Position numbers and translations under genes: made by a program. From positions 1,655,119 through 1,719,118 of the forward strand of contig NIOB01000001.1 of NCBI GenBank assembly GCA_002189105.1: 64,000 nucleotides of DNA, in the 5' to 3' direction. The notes under the pieces are model-generated. The model worked only from the letters and a program-made list of their open reading frames with translations. It was not told the origin of the DNA and did no database searches. Below, one piece after another: positions 8,462-16,330 of the stretch (positions are counted from its first letter, which is position 1; each line of letters opens with the position of its first letter). Source of the stretch: Saccharibacillus soli (GTDB lineage: Bacteria; Bacillota; Bacilli; Paenibacillales; Paenibacillaceae).

Positions 8462-9064
8462 TTACTTAAATACTTTAACGCGTTCCTCAACAGGTTGGAA
8501 AGTCTTCTCTCCGGCTTCAGCCAGGCGGCTGCCGAAAGGCATCTGTGCTCTCAGCTTCCAAGAAGTCGGAAGGTTCCAGGTTTGTTGAACACCAGCATCG
8601 ATCAGCGGATTATAATGCTGAAGGGTTGCACCCAGACCGGCATCATGCAGGGCTGTCCAGACTACCAGCTGCAGCATACCCGAAGATTGATCCGCCCAGA
8701 TTGGGAAGTTATCTGCGTATAGAGCAAATTGATTTTGCAGGTTTTGTACGATGTCTTGATCTTCAAAGAACAGAACCGTGCCATATCCACTCTTGAAGGA
8801 ATTGATTTTGTCAGTCGTTGCTGCGAAAGCTTCTTCGGATACGGCTACTTTTTTCAGCTCGCCCAGTGTCAGATCCCACAATTTGTCGTGCTGTTCGCCA
8901 AATAGAACAACCGCACGCGAAGTCTGGGAGTTGAACGAAGTCGGGGTGTATTTAACCGCGTCTTCTACGATTTGTTGGATTTGAGCTTCATCCACCGAAA
9001 TCTCTTTACCAATACCATAGATGGAACGTCTAGATTTAAGCGCCTCGAAAAATTCTGCTGCCAC
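8462..9064 (-). CDS. Nitroreductase family protein (Frm2/HBN1-like)
   Basis: FMN-dependent oxidoreductase of the nitroreductase fold, 200 residues. The N-terminal ALKSRRSIYGIGKEI binds the FMN phosphate, SFNSQTSRAVVLFG is the second cofactor segment, and the middle ALYADNFPIWADQSSGML plus GLGATLQHYNPLID place it in the subgroup that includes yeast Frm2/Hbn1 and small bacterial homologues. Such proteins reduce nitro compounds or quinones and are tied to lipid or redox stress. The start is the GTG at 9062-9064, nine bases from GAGGAGG; an upstream ATG overlaps that site. It has its own terminator. The natural substrate is unknown. Confidence 0.88.
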   Translation of the reverse strand: MAAEFFEALKSRRSIYGIGKEISVDEAQIQQIVEDAVKYTPTSFNSQTSRAVVLFGEQHDKLWDLTLGELKKVAVSEEAFAATTDKINSFKSGYGTVLFFEDQDIVQNLQNQFALYADNFPIWADQSSGMLQLVVWTALHDAGLGATLQHYNPLIDAGVQQTWNLPTSWKLRAQMPFGSRLAEAGEKTFQPVEERVKVFK

Positions 9065-9154
9065 GGTACAATTCCTCCTCATGAGATCACAAAAGTATTT
9101 TTAATAACTTTTCGTAATAAACTATATATCAGTCGGATATAGCCGTCAAGCTTT

Positions 9155-9838
9155 TTATTCCGAGTTCTGGAGTTGGTTAAGAGGCATGTCCCAATCCAGC
9201 CGGTGCCATAATCCTTGTGGATCGGTCAGCAGCTTCGATACACAGTCTACATAAGGTTTCGCGGCTTCCGCTGAAGGCTGATTGGTCCAGATCTGCCGGC
9301 CTGCCAGATACGCTACCGCAAATTCGGTCCAATTCCGGTAGAGCGATTGTGCAAGGCGTGCAGCATTCAGAGATCGCTCAAATGCCTGCGTCCCATCCAG
9401 CCAGCCAGCCGAATGAGCGGTACGACAGATAAATACATATTGTCCCAGGTCCCAGGCTGCAATGCCAGATGGAGGAAGCTTCCCACTATACATCTGCACA
9501 AGACGTGCATGATTGAACAGCGCAGCATTGCCGTTCAAACGTTCAAAATAATGCTCACGGTCGCGCAGGGACAGGGCACTGAGCAGCGACTCGGTCTTGC
9601 GATAAGAAGCCTGGCCTCCCTCCTCCCAAAGCCAGCTTAGATGCGTCTCCAACGATTCTTCATCCTTAACCGACCAGGTATGCGCCAGCAGCTTGCGAAG
9701 TTCCTCTCTACGCGAAGCCGGCCAGGTGAATCCCGTCTCTTCCAATAGACCATTCATGCGAAACAATACAGCCCCCAGAGCAAACGCACGCAGGGCACGT
9801 TCATCTGTTTCACACAGGCGCAGCATCTCCGTCATCAC
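9155..9838 (-). CDS. DUF1266 family protein, third gene of the HscC module
   Basis: Soluble protein of 227 residues with the DUF1266 signature in its C-terminal half: AAWDLGQYVFICRTAHSAGW, then YRNWTEFAVAYLAGRQIW. The N-terminal half is helical, with conserved WSV...LSWLWEEGG. There is no signal peptide or membrane segment. It starts 11 bases after the stop of the J-domain/TPR gene, so the two are co-transcribed with the Hsp70 gene further up. The E. coli hscC locus also carries DUF1266 genes (ybeU, ybeR), which suggests the family is a client, cofactor or regulator of HscC-type chaperones. The biochemical function is unknown. Confidence 0.8.
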   Translation of the reverse strand: MMTEMLRLCETDERALRAFALGAVLFRMNGLLEETGFTWPASRREELRKLLAHTWSVKDEESLETHLSWLWEEGGQASYRKTESLLSALSLRDREHYFERLNGNAALFNHARLVQMYSGKLPPSGIAAWDLGQYVFICRTAHSAGWLDGTQAFERSLNAARLAQSLYRNWTEFAVAYLAGRQIWTNQPSAEAAKPYVDCVSKLLTDPQGLWHRLDWDMPLNQLQNSE

Positions 9839-9849
9839 TATTTCCTCCT

Positions 9850-12333
9850 TCAGAACCCATGAAAATCTGGCAGCTGCTCACTGCAAGGCTCCGGCAGCGA
9901 GGAAAGCACCTGGATGTCCGGAAGCTCGATCGGCTTGGAACGCCCCAGCCATTTCCATCGGCGGTTGGCATATTGATCGAGAATCCGGCCGATCTCAACC
10001 AGAGCAGGACGCGTGCTGTCAGCAGCCAAGGCATCGGCAGTTGCGGCCCGGGCTTGATCGTAACGTCCAAGAGCCACATAACAGCGGATCAAATACTCTT
10101 CACATTCTCGTTTCAGCCCGACTTTGCAAGCCGCCTCGAAAAACTCAGCCGCCTGTAGATACTGCTCCATATGGAATAAAATATATCCCCCATACAGCAG
10201 CACGACAGGGTCTTGTTCCTTCGACGGAATACATTCGGTGTAATGCACAATAGCCGATTCTGCCTCCGTCAGCTTTTCCTGACCAATCAAGAGCCGAATT
10301 CGTTGGAGCTGCGCCCATCCTTTGTCCGGATAACGTTCGATCAACTGCTCAAGAGGAGCACAAGCCTGCTCCAAGCGCTCCAGACGCAGCAGCATCGCAG
10401 CTGATAAACGCAGTGGTAAATATTCATCAGGTGCAAGCTGCATCGCCTTCTGATACCGCTCCAGCGCTTCTTCTATTTGACCGTGCAGTCGATACAAATC
10501 GCCTTCAACGATGCGACCATAATAGTCATCCGGCCGAATATGGTTGTAACGCTCCACCGTATGAAGGGCTTCCTCCAGACTGCCCTGCTTGTACTGGGCT
10601 TCTGCAATGAGCAGCAGCACAATCTCGGGGAATCCCCGATTCATCGCCTCGCCAAAATACTCAAGGGCGTGTGCATGATCGCCGATACGCAGGAAGCAGT
10701 AACCGGCGCGGAACCAAGCTTCGGTTAGCCCACGATCATATTGAATCACCCGCAGATAGTCCAGCAGAGCCTCCGGATAACGATGTAGAGAATAGAAGCA
10801 GTCCCCGCGCGCCGAATGATAATACCAGTTGGAAGACAGCTCCAGCGCGTGATTCAGAAGCTGCAGCGCCTCTTCATAACGTTCTTCCATTCGCAGCGAT
10901 TCGCCAAATCGATATAGCGCTTCCGCATCTGCTGGTTGAAGCAGCAGCACCCGGCGCAGATCAGCACGTGCATCCTCGAAACGGCGCAGTGCAATACGGA
11001 TCAGCCCTCGAAGCTTGAGAATATCTGCTTGTTTGAAAGGTTCAGCTTCCGCCTGGGCTTCAGCTCGTGACAGACGCTGCTCACTTTCGGCGTAACGTTC
11101 CAGCTTCCCGAGTGCCTTGCCTAACAGGAAATTCAGATCGGCAGGAAGCTCTTGGCGGCTCTCCATCTCCAGCAGAAGTTCAGCGCACTCCAGCGTTCGA
11201 CCGGTGTCGAGATACAACTCCGCCAAGGTGAGAACACCGGCAATTTCTTCCCGATTCTCCCCGGAAAACCCACTGGCCAGAGCATCATTCAGCATAAGCA
11301 GTCGAACCTGTGCGTCCAGATCTTCCGGGTAGAGCGCCAGTAACGCCTCGTATGCCTTTTTTGCCTCCCATAATTGACCCATGCCTTCCAGACAGACGGC
11401 CACACCGCTCAAGGCATGAATACCACCAGGGAGCAGCTCTGACAGCTGTTCATAATCCGCAAGTGCTGCTTCCCAATGCTGCTGCTGGCGCAGCGCTTCC
11501 GCCCGCATCAGATGCGCCTCCGGTTCGTCCGGTTCCTCTCTCACCCACTGATCCAGCACTTGAACCGCCGAGGCATACTGCTGCTTGCGCATGTAGAACA
11601 GAGCAATCAGCCGTAAGCAGTCCGGCTCTCTGTTGTTCAATACAGCCGCTGCTTTGAGCGCTTTCTCGGCCAGCGTCAAATCGTTGACCACCAGGGCGTA
11701 ATGCGCTTGTTCGCGGAATTTTAAAAAGGTGTCGTAATCGTAGGGATCGTCCATCGTCAGCTTGTCATAGCGGAGTTCCCAGAAACTGCCGAATCGCTCC
11801 ATCAGAAGCGCTACCTCAGTCTGGTCATAGTCGTCGTACAATCGCCGCTCGCGGGATGTCCATTCAAAGTGCTGATCCAGCAGCCTTAGGACTTGTTGTG
11901 GGAGAAAAGGATGTTTCAAGAGGTAACCAAACAGCTCACGCCCGATTCGTTCACGAATGTCGATCGGCCAGAACAGCTCATCATCAAGCAGGTCCTGCCA
12001 TTCTTCCGGATCGATGCGCCGCGAGATGTCGGCATAGAGAATATCGCAGCGTCGGATAAACTGAACCACAGCCGATTCGGGTCCGGGTTCTGCCGCCGCA
12101 GGTTCGGGGCTGCGGAGCTGCTCCAGCTCGGCTTCACTCAGTTCCATTTGCGCCCCGGGCTGTACCGCCAGAATTTTGGCTTCCTCCAGGGCTGATTCGT
12201 AAGACCGTCGAATACGTTGAAAATTTTCCGGATCTTCTTCCGGGTGACATTCTTTCAGTTTTCGAGCATAGGCCCTCTTGATCGTTTTCACTTCGGATGT
12301 CGGTTCAATGCCCAGCATGGCCCATATGTTCAT
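9850..12333 (-). CDS. J-domain-like protein with long TPR array, HscC partner
   Basis: Predicted co-chaperone, 827 residues. Residues 1-55 form a J-like domain: NIWAMLGIEPTSE, KRAYARKLKECHPEEDPE and FQRIRRSYESALEEA. The signature tripeptide is HPE (residues 30-32) instead of HPD. After a linker the protein is almost wholly tetratricopeptide repeats (about 210 to 780), with repeated patterns such as ALADYEQL, AEALYRFGESLRMEERYEEA and AWFRAGYCFLRIGDHAHALE. The start is the ATG at 12331-12333, one base after the Hsp70 stop, with the GGAGG inside the end of the Hsp70 gene, so the two are translationally coupled. Its partner is almost certainly the adjacent HscC-like Hsp70. The TPR array may bind clients. 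Confidence 0.85.
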   Translation of the reverse strand: MNIWAMLGIEPTSEVKTIKRAYARKLKECHPEEDPENFQRIRRSYESALEEAKILAVQPGAQMELSEAELEQLRSPEPAAAEPGPESAVVQFIRRCDILYADISRRIDPEEWQDLLDDELFWPIDIRERIGRELFGYLLKHPFLPQQVLRLLDQHFEWTSRERRLYDDYDQTEVALLMERFGSFWELRYDKLTMDDPYDYDTFLKFREQAHYALVVNDLTLAEKALKAAAVLNNREPDCLRLIALFYMRKQQYASAVQVLDQWVREEPDEPEAHLMRAEALRQQQHWEAALADYEQLSELLPGGIHALSGVAVCLEGMGQLWEAKKAYEALLALYPEDLDAQVRLLMLNDALASGFSGENREEIAGVLTLAELYLDTGRTLECAELLLEMESRQELPADLNFLLGKALGKLERYAESEQRLSRAEAQAEAEPFKQADILKLRGLIRIALRRFEDARADLRRVLLLQPADAEALYRFGESLRMEERYEEALQLLNHALELSSNWYYHSARGDCFYSLHRYPEALLDYLRVIQYDRGLTEAWFRAGYCFLRIGDHAHALEYFGEAMNRGFPEIVLLLIAEAQYKQGSLEEALHTVERYNHIRPDDYYGRIVEGDLYRLHGQIEEALERYQKAMQLAPDEYLPLRLSAAMLLRLERLEQACAPLEQLIERYPDKGWAQLQRIRLLIGQEKLTEAESAIVHYTECIPSKEQDPVVLLYGGYILFHMEQYLQAAEFFEAACKVGLKRECEEYLIRCYVALGRYDQARAATADALAADSTRPALVEIGRILDQYANRRWKWLGRSKPIELPDIQVLSSLPEPCSEQLPDFHGF

Positions 12334-12334
12334 G

Positions 12335-14035
12335 TCATTCCTCCGGCTGTTTTTCCGCCAGTTCCAGCAGCTCTTTTAACATGCCCGCCTCTTTGCGGAT
12401 TTCGCGTTCATCCTGTCGGTTTAGCGCTGTCTCGAAACGCCGCAGCGCCCCGGCAATCCGGGTCCTCGCCGCTCCCAACGATTCCTCATAGATCCGGTCA
12501 CCGCGAGCCAGCAGCAGACGGTTCTCGGCTTTGTCCCGGGGATGGATCTTAATCGCTTCCAATTCACGGAACCGTTTTTCCACTTCCTCCAGTGACATGC
12601 CACTTACATCTTCACGGATCAGCAGTCGATGCGTCTCCCCGGTTGATAACGTCGTCACTTCAACTTCCAGAATTCCGTTAATGTCGTACGTAAACCGAAT
12701 ATCCACAGCCTGCTCACCCGCACGTCCCTCAGGCACGGGAATTTCCAATTGTCCCAGCTTGATATTGTTGCGGGTCAGACGATTTTCGCCCTGGAAGATC
12801 TCAACCCGAATGGTCTTCTGTTCATCGGTAACCGTATAAAAACGCTCTACCCGGCTGGCAGGAATCACGGTGTGGCGTTCGATAATGGGGAAGAAGTGTC
12901 CGTTATCATAGCCACCTTCTCCATTTTTTACAGTGACCATCGTGCCGAGCGTATACGGGCACACATCGGTCAGGACGACCTCTTTGAGTTCTTCTCTCCG
13001 CTCTTTCATCGCGGCGACGATTCCGGCTCCAATGGCTATGGTCTCATCAGGATGAATCCGAGCAGCAGGTAATCGGCCAAACAGCCGGGCGGCAAATGAA
13101 TAAATGAGAGGCATGCGCGTTGCTCCGCCTACCAGCACAATCTCGTTCAGCTCTCGCGGACTGAGCGAGGCGTCTTTGAGCGCGCGTTCAACCGGATGGC
13201 GCAGTCGGTTGAGCAGCGGCTTGGACAGATGATCGAACAAGCCCCGGTCAATGGACCACTCATAAGTCTCACCCTCTACGGTGCAGACCAGTTTGGCATC
13301 CTGCTGCATCGTCAGCAGCCGTTTCCCTTGTTCAGCCTGTTTGCGCAGTGCAGCCATCGTCCGTTTGTCCAGGCGATCGCCATCCAGCGCGAACTTTTCG
13401 AGGAAACGGGTAATCAGCATATCCGTGAAATCCTCACCGCCAAGGAAGGCATCTCCGGCTACCGATTTGACCTCCATGACCCCTTCAAACATATCCAAAA
13501 TCGATACGTCGAATGTGCCGCCGCCTAAGTCGAAGACGAGAAATTGGCTTTCGTCCTGCTCCAGATGCAGTCCATAAGCAACCGCGGCCGCTGTCGGCTC
13601 GTTGATTAAGCGCTCTACACGCAGTCCGGCCAGTTCACCCGCCCGTTTGGTCGCTTTGCGTTGAATATCATTAAAGTAAGCAGGCACACTAATGACCGCT
13701 TCTTCAACGGGTTCTCCCAGGAACGCTTCCGCATCCTCCTTGAGAGAACGCAAGACGAAGGCGGATAAATCTTCTGGCGAAAATTCATGTTCGCCCAATT
13801 TATAGCGCCGCTCCGTACCTATGTATCGTTTAAATAATGCCGCTGTTCGTTCCGGATGGGTCACCAGACGTTCTCTTGCGATCTCCCCAACCAGAATCTG
13901 GCCGTTATCGTCTACGCCAACTACGGAAGGCGTAAGCACGTTACCTAGTGCATTCGGAATCAGAGCGCTGCCTTCTTCCGTTCGATAAGAAGCCAGACTA
14001 TTTGTCGTTCCCAAGTCGATTCCGATAATCGGCAA
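12335..14035 (-). CDS. hscC: HscC-like Hsp70 chaperone
   Basis: ATP-dependent Hsp70, 566 residues and shorter than DnaK, as is HscC (Hsc62). The nucleotide domain is intact: IGIDLGTTNS near residue 4, VISVPAYFNDIQRKAT, LINEPTAAAVAYGL, FDLGGGTFDVSIL and IVLVGGATRMPLI. The substrate domain contains NNIKLGQLEIPVP, and a reduced lid ends in EKQPEE. I chose the TTG at 14033-14035, which gives the classic MPIIGIDLGTTNS start and sits just after GGGGGTGAT. GTG codons at 14042-14044 and 14048-14050 would add residues that overlap this site. It is first in the operon with the J-TPR and DUF1266 genes and has its own promoter at 14068-14097. I see no CIRCE (HrcA) inverted repeat, so it is probably not a heat-shock gene of that class. 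Confidence 0.9.
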   Translation of the reverse strand: MPIIGIDLGTTNSLASYRTEEGSALIPNALGNVLTPSVVGVDDNGQILVGEIARERLVTHPERTAALFKRYIGTERRYKLGEHEFSPEDLSAFVLRSLKEDAEAFLGEPVEEAVISVPAYFNDIQRKATKRAGELAGLRVERLINEPTAAAVAYGLHLEQDESQFLVFDLGGGTFDVSILDMFEGVMEVKSVAGDAFLGGEDFTDMLITRFLEKFALDGDRLDKRTMAALRKQAEQGKRLLTMQQDAKLVCTVEGETYEWSIDRGLFDHLSKPLLNRLRHPVERALKDASLSPRELNEIVLVGGATRMPLIYSFAARLFGRLPAARIHPDETIAIGAGIVAAMKERREELKEVVLTDVCPYTLGTMVTVKNGEGGYDNGHFFPIIERHTVIPASRVERFYTVTDEQKTIRVEIFQGENRLTRNNIKLGQLEIPVPEGRAGEQAVDIRFTYDINGILEVEVTTLSTGETHRLLIREDVSGMSLEEVEKRFRELEAIKIHPRDKAENRLLLARGDRIYEESLGAARTRIAGALRRFETALNRQDEREIRKEAGMLKELLELAEKQPEE

Positions 14036-14067
14036 GACAATCACCCCCACTCTTTCTTCTTATTTTT

Positions 14068-14097
14068 ATTTTAAGACGAGGAACGGATCATATGCAA
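14068..14097 (-). promoter_or_regulatory. Sigma-A promoter of the hscC module
   Basis: Minus-strand TTGCAT (14092-14097) and TAAAAT (14068-14073) are 18 bases apart and lie about 30 bases upstream of the hscC start. Confidence 0.55.
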
Positions 14098-14133
14098 AAG
14101 GATCGGCCTTCATTGGCCGACTGCCTGAACATG

Positions 14134-14172
14134 AAAAAAAGGAAAACCCTCCATACTTCCGGAAGGTTTCCT
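14134..14172 (-). terminator. Rho-independent terminator after the DUF3243 gene
   Basis: On the minus strand GGAAACCTTCC pairs with GGAGGGTTTTCC (one bulge), followed by seven T residues. Confidence 0.8.
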
Positions 14173-14289
14173 CAAAAATCGGTTGGCTGGTGTCTTGGGG
14201 ATCAAAAGATGAACGCGGGTGCGAATCCGATTTTTGTCCTTGCCGGCTTTCGGCGGATTCGTGGGAATCCTCCTTTTATTCAGCTTGCA

Positions 14290-14640
14290 TCAGGAGGATT
14301 GGGCCAGGCGAACCAATAGGTGAGCCAGCTTGTGCCGCTGATCCTCATCGCCAACTTTCCACAATTCCTGAAGAAGTTTTTCTTCGCTGTTACGAGGTTC
14401 TTCATTGGCTGCCAGATAACCGGCAACTTTCTCGGCTACCTTGGCCAGCTGCTCTTCGCCAAGGCCAATGCTCTCACCGATCTTAATGCGTTTATGCAGA
14501 TATTTTTTAAATTCATCAAAATCCTGTAAAATTTTCTCTTTTTTGTCGTCACTGATGCGGTCCATCGTTTCTTCCACTTTGTCGGTTCTAAGCTCTCCGT
14601 CCTTGGTTACCGCATGCTGCTGTTCATTAATGTCGCTCAT
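14290..14640 (-). CDS. DUF3243 family protein
   Basis: Small soluble protein, 116 residues. The DUF3243 domain covers about residues 35-115: FDEFKKYLHKRIKIGESIGL, VAEKVAGYLAANEEP and EEKLLQELWKVGDEDQRHKLAHLLVRL. This domain is common in Bacillales and has no established biochemical role. The ATG at 14638-14640 follows GGAGG by nine bases; longer upstream frames have no ribosome site. A terminator follows at 14134-14172. The flavoprotein gene upstream may share its transcript, since only 85 bases and no clear terminator separate them. Confidence 0.88.
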   Translation of the reverse strand: MSDINEQQHAVTKDGELRTDKVEETMDRISDDKKEKILQDFDEFKKYLHKRIKIGESIGLGEEQLAKVAEKVAGYLAANEEPRNSEEKLLQELWKVGDEDQRHKLAHLLVRLAQSS

Positions 14641-14725
14641 TGTCGGTTTCCTCCTAAGATGTCGGTTTTTTCGAGACGATTTTTGCTTTTCAACCGCGGG
14701 TTTTTGAGAACCTGCTGCCCTATTA

Positions 14726-15670
14726 TTAACCCTTCTGTCGAATATGAACCTGCTGCGATTCGCTTTTATTGATTTTACGCAATTTTTTGTGAATCCATAT
14801 AGCAGCTTGCGTCCCTTCTCCCATCGCAATGGTTGAAAGCTCGGAATGAAGCCCAATATCTCCCGCCGCCCATACCCCTTCAACATCTGTCATTTTGGTA
14901 CGCGGATCGGTCTTGATATGTCGGTTGCCTTCCAGAGTGACCCCCAACTGATCGGCTAATTCCGTGCGCACATGGCTGCCGCCAAAAGCGATAAAGCCTC
15001 GCTCTGCCTCCAGCACCTGCCCATCCTCAAGCACGACCGATTGAATGTCTCGATCCTCATCCACGCGAACTTCCGTTACCGGCTGTTCCTCATAATCAAT
15101 GCCCAGCTTACGCAGATGATCCACCAGCCGTTCTTCGATCGGTTCCTGATTATGATTAACATAAGTCAGATGAGGGGTGCGTTCTGCCAGCAGAACCGCC
15201 ATGCCCGAACCATGTTCGCCCGAGCCAATCAGCACGGTCTTGCGATCAACAATCTCATAACCATCGCAGTCCGGACAGATATATACGCTGTAACCAAGCG
15301 CTTCGCGCAGGCCGGGAATGTTCGGATACCGATCCATCATGCCTGTAGCCAGCAGTAAGGTATGAGTGAAGAATCGCTGACCGTTCCCCGTCGTCACTAC
15401 AAACTGCTCTCCATCTCGCGCCGCTTCCATCACCGTTTGTTCCATAAATTCAATGCCCAGCGCCTCGGCTTGCTCACGTCCAGTCTGCCGCAGATGTTCG
15501 CCTGTCACACCTTCCGGCCAGCCAATAATATTATGATAGGTATGGCAAACAGAAGATCGTCCATACCCCGAATCAATAACCAAAACTTTATGCTTGCTGT
15601 AACGGCCCAGCTGGATTGCGGCTTGCGTTCCTGCGATGCCACCGCCAATGATGATGCAATCATGCAGCAT
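14726..15670 (-). CDS. Thioredoxin-reductase-like FAD/NAD(P) oxidoreductase
   Basis: Flavoprotein disulfide oxidoreductase, 314 residues. It has an N-terminal FAD dinucleotide fold (CIIIGGGIAGTQAAIQLGR), the redox-active CxxC as CPDCDGYE near residue 130, an NAD(P)-binding fold (TVLIGSGEHGSGMAVLLAER) and the C-terminal FAD motif (TDVEGVWAAGDIG). The GXGXXA of the NADPH fold is altered to GSGEHG. The start is the ATG behind GAGAGGAG. Bacillales carry several such TrxB-like paralogues, some of which reduce ferredoxin or small disulfides, so it need not be the main thioredoxin reductase. No thioredoxin gene is adjacent. Confidence 0.87.
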   Translation of the reverse strand: MLHDCIIIGGGIAGTQAAIQLGRYSKHKVLVIDSGYGRSSVCHTYHNIIGWPEGVTGEHLRQTGREQAEALGIEFMEQTVMEAARDGEQFVVTTGNGQRFFTHTLLLATGMMDRYPNIPGLREALGYSVYICPDCDGYEIVDRKTVLIGSGEHGSGMAVLLAERTPHLTYVNHNQEPIEERLVDHLRKLGIDYEEQPVTEVRVDEDRDIQSVVLEDGQVLEAERGFIAFGGSHVRTELADQLGVTLEGNRHIKTDPRTKMTDVEGVWAAGDIGLHSELSTIAMGEGTQAAIWIHKKLRKINKSESQQVHIRQKG

Positions 15671-15834
15671 GAATAGGCTCCTCTCCCATTTAAGCAGGAC
15701 TTTTGCAGACCCACATATTCTCTGCCCAAAGTCGCTTGTTTTTGTACAGTCGGTTTCAAAAATATATAAACCAAAATGTCCGCTTTTGAACGTCCATTTG
15801 ACAATAACCATGCGCATCCCTACAATTTGTTTAG

Positions 15835-16311
15835 TTGAGATTTACGGATACGTGTATAAATATCCAGGTTTATTTCCTGAATCGAAAGGGGTGGATTCCT
15901 TTATCCAGTCGAATACGAAGGCCCCTGTACGCGCTTAAAAACGCGTCCTATGGGGTCCACTTGCTGTTTACTGTGCTGTTGACGCTGGTGCTGTGTCTGT
16001 CGCCTGCGGTTCTCAAGGACCTTGATCCGATCGACCTCGACGAAGCGCTTGATAACCTCAACAGTGCCGATACCGGTGTAGGGCTGCTGCCCTCGGGCCT
16101 GTCTCCGCTGCTGTGGCTGCCCGAGCTGCCCACGATGGGACCAGAGCTTGCACCCTATGTGCCTTTCTTTCCGCTGCACGCTGTGGAGCTGTTGACGGGC
16201 TGGGCGGTGCTGCTTCGATTAAAGCGTATTCTTCTGCGACCGCTCAAGTTTCTCTCGAATTACGTAGTTGAACGTTTGGCTTTTGATCTTACCAAAAACG
16301 TTCATCTATGA
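15835..16311 (+). CDS. Probable small membrane protein, N-terminus unresolved
   Basis: I do not recognise the family with certainty. The frame gives a hydrophobic segment (YGVHLLFTVLLTLVLCL), an acidic loop (LKDLDPIDLDEALDNL), a second apolar stretch (FFPLHAVELLTGWAVLLRL) and a basic tail ending in LTKNVHL. The composition is protein-like and the stop is 20 bases before the next gene on the same strand. The start is unclear: the frame opens at a TTG at 15835 without a ribosome site, and an AAAGGGG lies directly against a GTG at 15891 that is in another frame and stops after 15 codons. A TTG near 15962 behind GGGG is a further option. A frameshift (natural or a sequencing error) near the GCTTAAAAAC at about 15936-15945 would join the GTG frame to the membrane frame. 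Confidence 0.5.
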   Translation: MRFTDTCINIQVYFLNRKGWIPLSSRIRRPLYALKNASYGVHLLFTVLLTLVLCLSPAVLKDLDPIDLDEALDNLNSADTGVGLLPSGLSPLLWLPELPTMGPELAPYVPFFPLHAVELLTGWAVLLRLKRILLRPLKFLSNYVVERLAFDLTKNVHL

Positions 16312-16330
16312 AGGGAGAGACATCATTCGC

